DNA of 63,407 nt from Alistipes sp. (GTDB lineage Bacteria > Bacteroidota > Bacteroidia > Bacteroidales > Rikenellaceae). The notes under the pieces are model-generated. The model saw only the letters and a program-made list of their open reading frames with translations, did no database searches and had not been told where the DNA came from. Both the position numbers and the translations under genes were made by a program. Within the stretch, counting starts at the first letter, position 1, and every line of letters starts with the position of its first letter. Shown here piece by piece: positions 1-8,029 of this stretch. The stretch is from contig JAFQFV010000014.1 in the NCBI GenBank assembly GCA_017398555.1, positions 1 to 63,407 of the forward strand, read 5' to 3'.

Positions 1-1
1 A

Positions 2-58
2 CTGAGCTATGGCACCATCGACAACACTTTTCGTGATTGCGAGTGCAAAGGTAGGTAA
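2..58 (+). CDS. C-terminal end of an unknown protein, truncated by window edge
   Basis: Only one plus-strand frame is open from the window edge; it ends at TAA (56-58) and encodes LSYGTIDNTFRDCECKGR. Codon choice (CTG, AGC, ACC, ATC, GAC, AAC) resembles the surrounding genes, which supports a real 3' end. The fragment is too short to assign a family. A promoter for the next gene follows about 50 bases later. Confidence 0.45.
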   Translation: MSYGTIDNTFRDCECKGR

Positions 59-106
59 AAATTTCTTATCTGCAAATTTTTTCCAAGAATTTTTATAAAA
101 ATTTAC

Positions 107-114
107 TATCTTTG
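107..114 (+). promoter_or_regulatory. Bacteroidota-type -7 box
   Basis: TATCTTTG matches the Bacteroidota -7 consensus TAnnTTTG and lies 46 bases before the antiporter start. The upstream DNA is AT-rich; no clean TTTG -33 box was located. Confidence 0.55.
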
Positions 115-160
115 CCTCTGTTATTATTTAATACCTATTTTTAATAAGTCGATTTTTGCT

Positions 161-1087
161 ATGTTTTTGACCTGGATATTACTAATTATTGGCTTTGCGC
201 TTATCACCGTAGGTGCTACTTGGCTTACCAACAGTTCTGCTGCCATTGCTAAAAGGCTGCATATGAGCGAGTATGTTATCGGAATGACCATTGTGGCGGT
301 GGGAACATCGTTACCTGAGCTCACCGTAAGTGTTGCATCTACCTTTGCAGGCAGTGCCGATATGGCGATTGGTAATATTGTCGGCTCAAACATTTTTAAC
401 GTCCTTTTTGTGCTCGGTATTTGTGCGCTATTTGCCCCTGTGGTATTTACAAAGAAGAATATTCGCATCGACATTCCTATCTGTCTTGCAGTATCGATAG
501 CTCTATTTGCGATGTTGTTTAACAACAATTTGAGTCGCATCGAGGGTATTGCGCTGCTGCTCTGCTACATAGCAATTATCACCTACTCTATTCGTTCCGG
601 CAAGCAGAGTGATGAGGAGGTGGAGATAGACGAGAACTTTTCGTGGTTTAAGTCGATTGTGATGTTGGCATTGGGTTTTGTCGGCCTTATCTATGGTGCT
701 GATTTGACTCTCGACTCTGCCGTTGCTATTGCAAGAGATTTGGGCGTTTCGGAGCGTGTAATTGCCATTACGCTGCTTGCGGGAGGCACGTCGCTGCCTG
801 AGTTGGCGGCAAGTGTGGTGGCTATGCTCAGAGGTCACGGGGCGATGGCGCTTGGTAATGTAGTGGGCTCGAACATAGCCAATATTCTACTTATTTTAGG
901 TACTTGTTCTACCATCTCGCCACTGCTGATGAATGGTATTACAATGATAGATTTGCTGGTAATGATTGGTGCTGTGGTGATGTTGTTGCTCTCGGCACTC
1001 ATCTTCGGCAAGGGTAAGATTATTCGCAGCGAGGGCATTGTCTTCCTTGCTGCATACGCTGCCTATATCTGGTACTTGGTTGGTTAA
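161..1087 (+). CDS. Calcium/sodium antiporter, CaCA family (YrbG-like)
   Basis: 308 residues, the usual length for bacterial K+-independent Ca2+/Na+ exchangers, which trade Ca2+ for Na+ across the inner membrane. The protein is two homologous halves of about five hydrophobic helices. Each half carries the alpha-repeat signature: VAVGTSLPELTVSVAS then GNIVGSNIFN in the first, and LAGGTSLPELAASVVA then GNVVGSNIAN in the second. The acidic residue of each PEL motif is the expected cation ligand. A short acidic loop (residues about 150-160) joins the halves. The ATG at 161 follows a TATCTTTG promoter. The next gene begins 18 bases downstream and may be cotranscribed, without an obvious functional link. 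Confidence 0.9.
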   Translation: MFLTWILLIIGFALITVGATWLTNSSAAIAKRLHMSEYVIGMTIVAVGTSLPELTVSVASTFAGSADMAIGNIVGSNIFNVLFVLGICALFAPVVFTKKNIRIDIPICLAVSIALFAMLFNNNLSRIEGIALLLCYIAIITYSIRSGKQSDEEVEIDENFSWFKSIVMLALGFVGLIYGADLTLDSAVAIARDLGVSERVIAITLLAGGTSLPELAASVVAMLRGHGAMALGNVVGSNIANILLILGTCSTISPLLMNGITMIDLLVMIGAVVMLLLSALIFGKGKIIRSEGIVFLAAYAAYIWYLVG

Positions 1088-1105
1088 TTTTAGAATTGTT
1101 GAGAT

Positions 1106-2380
1106 ATGAATTACGCACAGATTGACGCTCTGCTTCACAAAGAGGTTATTCCGGCAATAGGCTGTACAGAGCCGGTTGCAGTATCGTTATGTGTTGCAAA
1201 GGCTTGCGAGGCTTTGGGTACTCTGCCAGAGAGAATTAGCGTTGCATTGAGTCCGAATATCTACAAAAATGCGATGGGCGTAGGTATTCCTAATACCGGC
1301 ATGACGGGACTGCCGATTGCAGTGGCACTTGGTGCTGTGGCAGGTCGCTCGGAGTATGAGTTAGAGGTGCTCAAGGATGCCGATGCTGCCGCTGTTGAGC
1401 AGGCAAAGGGATATCTTGAGAGTGCCGAGATAAAGATTGACATCGACCGTCAGACAAAACAGATGCTCTACATCCGTGCAGAGGTCTTTGCGGGCGATGA
1501 TTGCGCTGTGGCGGTTATTGAGGGGGCACATACCAACTTTACACTCGTATCTCGCAACGGTCAGGTGCTCTTTAATGCCGAGGCTGCGGAGGGTGGCAGC
1601 TGCAGCGAGGAGGATGAGGCTACACTCACTCTTGCGCAGGTCTATGAGTACGCCACAACCGTTCCATTGGAGCATATTGAGTGGCTTGCAGATGCCGAGC
1701 GTATGAATATCGGCGCAGCAGAGGTCTCTTTTACAGGCGATTATGGCCACGGTTTGGGTCGTCTGATGCACAACAACGCCCGTGAGTCTATCTTTGGAGA
1801 TACACTCTTTACCAAGATTTTATCATACACAAGTGGTGCGTGCGATGCCCGTATGAGTGGTGCTATGGTGCCTGTAATGAGCAATTCGGGCAGTGGTAAT
1901 CAGGGCATCTCAGCGACCGTGCCGGTGGTTGTCTTTGGCCGTGAGAAGGGAGTATCGGAGGAGAAGTTGCTCCGCGCGCTTGCATTGAGCCATCTGACGG
2001 TGGTCTATATCAAACAGAGTTTGGGTCGTCTGTCGGCACTCTGTGGATGTGTAGTTGCGGCGACGGGTTCAAGCTGCGGCATTACATACCTTATGGGTGG
2101 CGAGTTTAAGGAGATATGCTTTGCCGTTAAGAATATGGTGGCAAACCTTACAGGTATGATTTGCGACGGTGCAAAGCCGAGCTGCTCACTCAAGGTTACA
2201 AGCGGTGTATCGACAGCCGTTCTCTCGGCAGTGCTTGCCATAGAACAGCGCCACACAACCTCGCTGGAGGGTATTATTGATGATGATGTGGATAAGTGCA
2301 TTGCCAATCTGACCAATATCGGCAAAAACGGTATGCGCGAGACAGATAAGTTGATACTTGAAATAATGACCAACAAATAA
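1106..2380 (+). CDS. L-cysteine desulfidase / serine dehydratase alpha-like (UPF0597)
   Basis: 424 residues. This family (E. coli CyuA/YhaM type) is an oxygen-sensitive [4Fe-4S] lyase that degrades L-cysteine to pyruvate, ammonia and sulfide; some relatives use serine. Visible family motifs are GCTEPVAVSL near the N-terminus, SGSGNQGISATVPVVVF in the middle, and the cysteine-bearing CGCVVAATGSSCGITYLMGG and GMICDGAKPSCSLK near the C-terminus, which supply cluster-ligand candidates. Cytoplasmic, with no signal peptide. The stop codon overlaps the ATG of the next gene by one base (TAATG), so translation is probably coupled. Substrate preference (cysteine or serine) cannot be decided from sequence. 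Confidence 0.85.
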   Translation: MNYAQIDALLHKEVIPAIGCTEPVAVSLCVAKACEALGTLPERISVALSPNIYKNAMGVGIPNTGMTGLPIAVALGAVAGRSEYELEVLKDADAAAVEQAKGYLESAEIKIDIDRQTKQMLYIRAEVFAGDDCAVAVIEGAHTNFTLVSRNGQVLFNAEAAEGGSCSEEDEATLTLAQVYEYATTVPLEHIEWLADAERMNIGAAEVSFTGDYGHGLGRLMHNNARESIFGDTLFTKILSYTSGACDARMSGAMVPVMSNSGSGNQGISATVPVVVFGREKGVSEEKLLRALALSHLTVVYIKQSLGRLSALCGCVVAATGSSCGITYLMGGEFKEICFAVKNMVANLTGMICDGAKPSCSLKVTSGVSTAVLSAVLAIEQRHTTSLEGIIDDDVDKCIANLTNIGKNGMRETDKLILEIMTNK

Positions 2381-3636
2381 TGAGAACTGCCCTACTTCTA
2401 ATCTTCTCTCTCTTCGTTCTGACCACAACAGCTCAGAGCGCAAGCGAGGTTGCAGCGTTTGATAAGGATTACAAATTCGAGCTCTATCGCCCATATCCGG
2501 CAGAGTATAGAGATACAAAGTTTACACCCGCACCAAAGGGTTACAAACCATTCTATATGAGCCACCTATCTCGTCACGGCTCACGTTGGCACTCCGGCAC
2601 AAAGACCTATACATATCCGCTCAACATCCTCCTTGCAGCAGATAAGGCGGGCGAGCTGACAGAGTTAGGTAAGCGCTACCTTGCAGACCTTAAAATCATC
2701 GTTGCCGATGCAGAAAATCGTGATGGTGAGCTCTCTCAAGTAGGTTTTGAGCAGCACCGCTCAGTTGCCGAGCGAATGGTTGAGAACTACCCTACAATAT
2801 TCCGCAAGAACTGCTATATCGACTGTCGCTCGACTATCGTTCCGCGTTGTATTTTGAGTATGGCGTCGGCTGTGCGTCAAATCTCAAAGATGGTTCCCAC
2901 ATCGCGTATCCGTATGGAGTCAAGCGATGATAATACATACCTCAAGGCGTACGCGGGTCTTAACTCTGTAAAGCAGGATGCACGAGCTCTTAGCGACTCG
3001 CTGCACTTTGCCTATATGCCTGACCTTGAGCCATTCCTGAACCGTATCTTTACAAAACCACAAGATATAAACCACAAAAAATTCGCCCACTACTCGTTCC
3101 TTATGGGTGGTATTCTCGGCTCTACTCCGATAGCTGAGGTTAAGGACTTGGACTACCTCTTTACCGAGGAGGAGAGGGCTGCTATGTGGCGCGCATCAAA
3201 TATCCGCAGATATGCCCTTACAGGCCCATCAAAGCCATTTGGCAAGGTCATCATTTCGGGCGTATATCCGCTTGTGGAGAATATCATCACAACGGCAGAC
3301 CGCGCTATTGCAAATGGTGACGAGCAGGCAACGCTGCGATTTGCACACGATGTTACCGTAATTCCGCTTGCAGCACTACTTGGTATCAAGTGCGCCAATA
3401 CAGTTACTGACGATTGGGCAAATGTGGGTTATAAGTGGCGCATCAACGAGGTGACACCTATGGGTGCCAATATCCAGATGGTCTTCTATCGCAGCAAGAA
3501 GTGCGATGATATTCTGATTAAGGTACTACACAACGAGCGCGAGCAGCTTCTCGACAGCGCTGTGGCGACACCCGTTGAGAGCGTTTATTACCGTTGGGAG
3601 GATATTAAGAGCTATCTGTTAGCACAAATTAAGTAG
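2380..3636 (+). CDS. Secreted histidine-type acid phosphatase, copy 1
   Basis: 418 residues with an N-terminal signal peptide (hydrophobic residues about 3-17, cleavage near TAQSA). It belongs to the branch-2 histidine phosphatase superfamily (phytase / acid phosphatase). The catalytic motif is RHGSRWH (residues about 65-71), where the first His becomes phosphorylated, and the C-terminal proton-donor motif is AHDVTVIPLAALLG. The HD motif separates it from MINPP-type phytases, which carry HAE. The natural substrate is unknown; phosphomonoesters or phytate are possible. It overlaps the upstream gene by one base and is followed after a single base by a second paralog, so the two were probably produced by tandem duplication. 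Confidence 0.85.
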   Translation: MRTALLLIFSLFVLTTTAQSASEVAAFDKDYKFELYRPYPAEYRDTKFTPAPKGYKPFYMSHLSRHGSRWHSGTKTYTYPLNILLAADKAGELTELGKRYLADLKIIVADAENRDGELSQVGFEQHRSVAERMVENYPTIFRKNCYIDCRSTIVPRCILSMASAVRQISKMVPTSRIRMESSDDNTYLKAYAGLNSVKQDARALSDSLHFAYMPDLEPFLNRIFTKPQDINHKKFAHYSFLMGGILGSTPIAEVKDLDYLFTEEERAAMWRASNIRRYALTGPSKPFGKVIISGVYPLVENIITTADRAIANGDEQATLRFAHDVTVIPLAALLGIKCANTVTDDWANVGYKWRINEVTPMGANIQMVFYRSKKCDDILIKVLHNEREQLLDSAVATPVESVYYRWEDIKSYLLAQIK

Positions 3637-3637
3637 G

Positions 3638-4978
3638 ATGAAACTTAGACTTTTATCTCTTCTTCTCGCCTTTGCAGCATCTTCAACCTCGGCGCAAAAG
3701 CTCGATGCCGAGTTTTTCGAGAAAAACCCCGATGCCGCTGGCGGTATCTACTACACATATCGCTTTACACCGACCAAAACAGCCGATGCCCCGAAGGGTT
3801 ACAAACCATTCTATATCAGCCACTTCGGTCGTCACGGCTCACGTTGGCACGCATCTACAGGCGTCTATACATATCCGCAGGCGATGCTGACAAAGGCGCA
3901 TAATGAGGGTGCGCTGACAGAGTATGGCAAGCAGCTCTATGCAAAGGTTGATGCCATTGCTCGTCGTGCCCACGGCAGAGAGGAGGAGTTATCTCCACAG
4001 GGTGTTTTGGAGCATCGTGGCATTGCTGAGCGTATGTTCCGTTCATATCCGAAACTCTTCAAGGGTAAGGATGCCTTTGTGGAGAGCCGCTCTTCGGAGG
4101 TTCCGCGTTGCGTGCTGAGTATGGCGGCATTTAACGAGCGACTGAAGGAGCTCAACCCAAAGCTCTCGATATATCGCACCACAAACGACTCTGTACAGGT
4201 ATATACCCGCCCATCATACGGCCGTAAGTCTATCCACAAGGCGGCAGCAGCGGCGACAGATGGCGGCATAAATGCCAAGATTGCCGAGTATCTTCCACAG
4301 ATTGCCCGTCGAATCTATACCGAGGAGTTTATCGCCAAGCAGGATAGCAAAAAGTTCTTCTCCTCTATCCGCACACTATTCTACCTCTCTATCTGTATTC
4401 AGGATACCGAGGGAGAGCTTCGTTTTCACGACCTATTTACAGCGCAGGAGCGTGCAGAGATTTGGGAGGAGATAAACAAGCACCGCTACGCGCTCTATGG
4501 AGCCTCAACACGTTGGGGTGATGTAATTTTGGGCGATGGTGCAAACCTTATCAATGAGATGGTGCGCGATGCGGATGAGCTTATCGCTGCAACAAATAGC
4601 GGCAAGCAACCACGCACAGCCTTTTTGCGCTTTGGTCACGACTACACAATCATCGCAGCCTTGGCTGTAATGCAGGTCGAGGGAAAAGCTGCCCGTACCG
4701 ACGACTTTGACAATCTGAAAGATGTTTGGGCAGACTTCCAGATTACCCCGATGGCGGCAAATATACAGTGGATATTCTACCGAAATAAGCAGGGTGATGT
4801 CCTGGTAAAACTGCTACATAATGAGCAGGAGTGTCTGCTGCCACTCGACTGCGCTACCGCCCCATACTATCCGTGGGAGGCGGTGCGAACTCTGTTCCAA
4901 GGTCGTATAGACACGATAGCACAACTACCGGCGGTCAAAGCACTTCCAAAAGATAAATTCTACACCGTAGGTCACTAA
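3638..4978 (+). CDS. Secreted histidine-type acid phosphatase, copy 2
   Basis: 446 residues. Paralog of the preceding gene, from which it is separated by one base. Signal peptide at residues 1-19 (MKLRLLSLLLAFAASSTSAQ). Catalytic RHGSRWH follows GYKPFYISHFG, nearly the same context as in copy 1, and the donor motif is GHDYTIIAALAVM. Both copies share ITPMAANIQ / VTPMGANIQ and the terminal LLHNE block. Copy 2 has an extra lysine-rich insertion (about residues 225-250) and a longer C-terminus. A periplasmic phosphomonoesterase role is inferred from family and signal peptide. A terminator hairpin follows directly. Confidence 0.85.
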   Translation: MKLRLLSLLLAFAASSTSAQKLDAEFFEKNPDAAGGIYYTYRFTPTKTADAPKGYKPFYISHFGRHGSRWHASTGVYTYPQAMLTKAHNEGALTEYGKQLYAKVDAIARRAHGREEELSPQGVLEHRGIAERMFRSYPKLFKGKDAFVESRSSEVPRCVLSMAAFNERLKELNPKLSIYRTTNDSVQVYTRPSYGRKSIHKAAAAATDGGINAKIAEYLPQIARRIYTEEFIAKQDSKKFFSSIRTLFYLSICIQDTEGELRFHDLFTAQERAEIWEEINKHRYALYGASTRWGDVILGDGANLINEMVRDADELIAATNSGKQPRTAFLRFGHDYTIIAALAVMQVEGKAARTDDFDNLKDVWADFQITPMAANIQWIFYRNKQGDVLVKLLHNEQECLLPLDCATAPYYPWEAVRTLFQGRIDTIAQLPAVKALPKDKFYTVGH

Positions 4979-4979
4979 T

Positions 4980-5016
4980 AGAGAGGGGTCAGACAGACCT
5001 CTCTCTTCTTTTTTAT
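4980..5016 (+). terminator. Rho-independent terminator
   Basis: Inverted repeat GAGAGGGGTC / GACCTCTCTC with a five-base loop, then TTCTTTTTT. It closes the histidine phosphatase operon immediately after its stop codon. Confidence 0.75.
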
Positions 5017-5055
5017 ATAGGTATTAAAATTTTTGTAAATTTTTAGTACTTTTTA

Positions 5056-5086
5056 TTGCATAGTACCTAAAAGTGTATTATATTTG
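5056..5086 (+). promoter_or_regulatory. Bacteroidota-type promoter for the PspC operon
   Basis: TTG (-33, 5056-5058) and TATATTTG (-7, 5079-5086) are 20 bases apart, the normal Bacteroidota spacing. The first gene starts at 5110. Confidence 0.65.
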
Positions 5087-5109
5087 CAGTAGAAATTAAC
5101 TCAACGACT

Positions 5110-5580
5110 ATGAAAGAGACTATCAATGCAAACATTGGAGGTCGTGCATTCACCCTTGATCGTGATGCTTACGACCGTCTAAGCGACTACCTTTCTGACG
5201 TTCGCAATCGTGTCAATGATCCCACTGACGAGATTATGGCTGACATTGAGAGCGGTATTGCCGACATCTTCAGCCAGACACTCAGCTCTACAGGCATGGT
5301 TGTCACTATACAGATGGTAGATGCGACAATCAACCGTATGGGTAAGCCCGAGGACTTCGGTCCTTCTCGCACCACCACTACTCCGCCACAGAGTGACTAC
5401 GCGCAGTTGCGCCGCTCAAAGAGCGACCGCTCTATTGCCGGCGTATGTGGAGGTTTTGCAAAGTATTTCAAGCTCGAATCATCACTTGTTCGACTTGTCG
5501 TGCTGCTGTTTATACTCTTCGGCGGCCTTTCGCTGTGGGTCTATATCATCCTTTGGTTGCTTATCCCTGAGGAGGAGTAG
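5110..5580 (+). CDS. Small PspC-domain membrane protein
   Basis: 156 residues. The N-terminal half (1-90) is soluble and matches the segment that precedes PspC in Bacteroidota proteins (NIGGRAFTLDRDAYDRLSDYL). The C-terminal PspC domain (about 98-156) begins LRRSKSDRSIAGVCGGFAKYF and contains one transmembrane helix (LVVLLFILFGGLSLWVYIILWLL). PspC proteins sense or counter envelope stress. It is the first gene of a four-gene operon with a PadR regulator, a GIN-domain protein and a longer PspC paralog whose N-terminus is clearly similar (SGVAFTFEKVAYNRLNEYI). Confidence 0.85.
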   Translation: MKETINANIGGRAFTLDRDAYDRLSDYLSDVRNRVNDPTDEIMADIESGIADIFSQTLSSTGMVVTIQMVDATINRMGKPEDFGPSRTTTTPPQSDYAQLRRSKSDRSIAGVCGGFAKYFKLESSLVRLVVLLFILFGGLSLWVYIILWLLIPEEE

Positions 5581-5630
5581 AACAGCAAGTCATAAACAAG
5601 GAGGTAAACACCGCATAAAAACAAAAAAAT

Positions 5631-5957
5631 ATGAGAGAAGATAATGCTAAAATCCAGATGCGCAAGGGCATTTTAGACTACTGCATACTTGCGATATTGG
5701 CATCGGGCGATAGTTATGCTCCGGCAATTATCGCCGAGCTGAAGAAGGCGGAGATGATTGTGGTGGAGGGAACGCTCTACCCTATTCTGACAAGAATGAA
5801 GAATGCGGGCTATCTGACATACCGCTGGGAGGAGTCGCCGCAGGGCCCGCCACGAAAGTACTACACACTCACTACCGAGGGTCGAGAGTATCTTAAGTCG
5901 CTCGATGAGGCGTGGGATAAGTTGGTTGAACAGATTAACGCCATTCGTGGCAAATAG
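5631..5957 (+). CDS. PadR-family transcriptional regulator
   Basis: 108 residues, a stand-alone winged-helix regulator of the short PadR (s1) class. Family features are the N-terminal QMRKGILDYCILAIL helix, VVEGTLYPILTRMKNAGYL (recognition helix) and SPQGPPRKYYTLTTEGREYL (wing). It probably autoregulates this PspC/GIN envelope-stress operon. A GGAGGT sequence lies at 5600-5605 but is 25 bases from the start codon and probably irrelevant. The GIN-domain gene starts nine bases after the stop. Confidence 0.92.
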   Translation: MREDNAKIQMRKGILDYCILAILASGDSYAPAIIAELKKAEMIVVEGTLYPILTRMKNAGYLTYRWEESPQGPPRKYYTLTTEGREYLKSLDEAWDKLVEQINAIRGK

Positions 5958-5966
5958 TTAGGGGTT

Positions 5967-6779
5967 ATGAGAAAGTTTTGGATTTTTACTCTGCTCAGTA
6001 TCGTTACCCTCTCTGCAAGTGCTGACGAGATTGTAATGAGGGCCGTTAAGAGCAACAAAGAGTATCACAGTATTGAGGTCGGCGGGCCTATCAAGGTCTT
6101 TGTCGAGGAGCGCACCGATGGTAATATCATTGTACGTGCGACAGAGAAGATACACTCCATCCTTGAGTTAAAAATCGAGGATTATACCCTTACAATCTCC
6201 TTCCCAAAGGGCTTTGACATCAAGAAGAAGAGCGACTTTGTGCAGGCGGAGGTCTATATCCCGAACAACGGCAAGTTAGAGGAGTTTACCGTCCTTGCCT
6301 GCGGTATAATAGATGTAAAGCCGCAGATTAGAGCCAAGGAGGTTGATATTGAGGCTGTTGCAGCCTCGCAGATTGATATAGATGTGGTTGCCGACAAGCT
6401 TACTATCGACGTTGTGGGAGCTGCAAAGGCGGCAGTAAAGGCAGAGTGCGCCTCTATCGAGGTAGAGCTGACCGGAGCCTCAACCCTCTCACTTTCGGGC
6501 AAGGCGACAAAGGGTGAGTTTGATGTGGTCGGAGCATCATCGCTCTATGCCGAGTCATTCCACTGTTCACAGCTTGAGGCGGAGTGCACAGGCGCCTCGT
6601 CAGCAGAGATTTCTGCCGATATGGCAGAGGTTGATGCAGCCGGCGCATCGACTGCACACATTGCCTGCACAACAAGACTCGACGCATCGGCTGCAGGGGC
6701 ATCGACAATCCGCTATAGTGGTGATTGTCAGGTAAATATTAAAGAGGCAAGTGGCGCAAGCGCTATTAAGAAGAAGTAG
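5967..6779 (+). CDS. GIN-domain (DUF2807) secreted protein
   Basis: 270 residues with a signal peptide (residues 1-19, ending SASA). The rest is a right-handed parallel beta-helix of the head-GIN type: short repeats built around GAS motifs (GASTLSLSG, GASSLYAES, GASSAEIS, GASTAHIA, GASTIRYSG, GASAIKKK). Bacteroidota encode this domain next to PspC and PadR, as here, and an envelope-stress or surface role is presumed. Substrate or binding partner is unknown. It sits two bases before the longer PspC gene. Confidence 0.85.
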   Translation: MRKFWIFTLLSIVTLSASADEIVMRAVKSNKEYHSIEVGGPIKVFVEERTDGNIIVRATEKIHSILELKIEDYTLTISFPKGFDIKKKSDFVQAEVYIPNNGKLEEFTVLACGIIDVKPQIRAKEVDIEAVAASQIDIDVVADKLTIDVVGAAKAAVKAECASIEVELTGASTLSLSGKATKGEFDVVGASSLYAESFHCSQLEAECTGASSAEISADMAEVDAAGASTAHIACTTRLDASAAGASTIRYSGDCQVNIKEASGASAIKKK

Positions 6780-6781
6780 GT

Positions 6782-7924
6782 ATGAACGAGATTAAAAAAT
6801 GTAGCATTTCGGGTGTAGCTTTCACCTTTGAGAAGGTCGCTTACAACCGTCTGAACGAGTATATAGATTCACTCAAGCGAGCATATAAAAATAGCGCTGA
6901 GAGTGACGAGATTATCGCCGACATTGAGGCTCGAATAGCAGAGCTTATCCTCTCTGCGCAGAGCGACCAGCAGCAGGTTGTCTGCCTGCCACTTGTTGAG
7001 AATATCATCGCTCAACTCGGCTCGGCAGAGGATATTTCCGGCAACGACGAAATTGTAGAGCCTACAACCTCTACACGCATCACCCGTCGTCTCTATCGCG
7101 ATATGGATAACAGCAAGCTCGGTGGCGTATGTGCCGGCATCGGCAAGTACTTCAATATCGACCCCGTATGGGCACGTCTTGCGATATTTGCGCCGCTGCT
7201 TTTGGTGCCGATTGGCGGCATATCATACCGCATCGATTGGCTGAGCGACTTGGGTGGCAACCTCTTCGGCGTGATGCTTGTTGTCTATCTGATTCTCTGG
7301 TTTGTAATTCCTGTTGCCAGAACAGCGCGCCAGAAGCTTGAGATGGAGGGCGAACCTATAACGGCAAAGGCCATTGCCGACCGTAGCGACAGCGCAACCG
7401 ACGAGCAGCGTGCAAAGTCGAACCTTGCATCGTTTGTAGCGGGTGTAGGAAGAGTTGGTCTTGTACTTCTCAAGGCCTTTGTGGTGCTGCTGCTCTTCCC
7501 TCTGTTTGCAATATGTACAGCATTGATTTTCACAATTATAGCAGGCGTTTCAGGACTTGGTGCAGAGCTATTGCAGTTTGGCAATTTAGGTTCTCTTGCC
7601 GATATTGCATCCTCCTTCGGCTCGACACTGCCAACACTTACAATCATCGCCATAATTATTCCGATAGTTACAATAATCTACCTCTTTGTAGTCCTTGTGA
7701 TAGGTCGCAAACCAAAGTGGTGGATCTTGCTGACAGCCTTTATCGTCTGGATAGCACTTCTAATCGGCATCTTCAGCTCAGCAATAGACTTTGTAACAAG
7801 TGGTAATATTGATGAGGTTGAGCGCATAATGAAGCAAGATTGGGATGATCGTGCGCTGGAGGAGGAGCTGGACTCATTGGAGTACAACCGACTTCTGAAC
7901 GACCCAAATGCTGATGAGATATAG
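6782..7924 (+). CDS. PspC-domain multi-pass membrane protein
   Basis: 380 residues. Residues 1-95 repeat the soluble region found in the operon's first gene. The PspC domain (about 100-180) starts RRLYRDMDNSKLGGVCAGIGKYF and includes a hydrophobic helix ending LVVYLILWFVIPVA. Three further transmembrane segments follow (about 235-262, 285-310, 315-335). The acidic C-terminal tail (EELDSLEYNRLLNDPNADEI) is presumably cytoplasmic. Last gene of the PspC-PadR-GIN-PspC operon; paralogous to the 156-residue protein at its start. Confidence 0.85.
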   Translation: MNEIKKCSISGVAFTFEKVAYNRLNEYIDSLKRAYKNSAESDEIIADIEARIAELILSAQSDQQQVVCLPLVENIIAQLGSAEDISGNDEIVEPTTSTRITRRLYRDMDNSKLGGVCAGIGKYFNIDPVWARLAIFAPLLLVPIGGISYRIDWLSDLGGNLFGVMLVVYLILWFVIPVARTARQKLEMEGEPITAKAIADRSDSATDEQRAKSNLASFVAGVGRVGLVLLKAFVVLLLFPLFAICTALIFTIIAGVSGLGAELLQFGNLGSLADIASSFGSTLPTLTIIAIIIPIVTIIYLFVVLVIGRKPKWWILLTAFIVWIALLIGIFSSAIDFVTSGNIDEVERIMKQDWDDRALEEELDSLEYNRLLNDPNADEI

Positions 7925-7932
7925 TCAAAGAG

Positions 7933-7995
7933 TGTTGTATAAATACAACAAACCGAAAAAAACTTTACAAAAGCGGCTGAAATAGCCGCTTTTTT
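7933..7995 (+). terminator. Tandem terminator hairpins
   Basis: Two hairpins follow the PspC operon: TGTTGTA/TACAACA (7933-7950), then AAAGCGGCT/AGCCGCTTT with a GAAAT loop and a T-run ending at 7995. The second is a typical intrinsic terminator. Confidence 0.8.
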
Positions 7996-7997
7996 GT

Positions 7998-8005
7998 TAT
8001 TTTTG
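7998..8005 (+). promoter_or_regulatory. -7 box of the phosphoesterase operon
   Basis: TATTTTTG (TAnnTTTG type) lies directly after the preceding terminator and 25 bases before the start codon at 8030. Confidence 0.5.
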
Positions 8006-8029
8006 TGAGTTAAGAAGATTTTTACAATT

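Noticed and set aside
5598-5606. AAGGAGGT-like ribosome-binding site for the PadR gene
   Set aside because: It is about 25 bases from the start codon, too far to act; no nearer start codon is in frame.
7925-8029. Possible TPP riboswitch before the phosphoesterase-pnuC-TPK operon
   Set aside because: No CTGAGA-type THI-box core is present; only terminator hairpins and a promoter fit in the gap.
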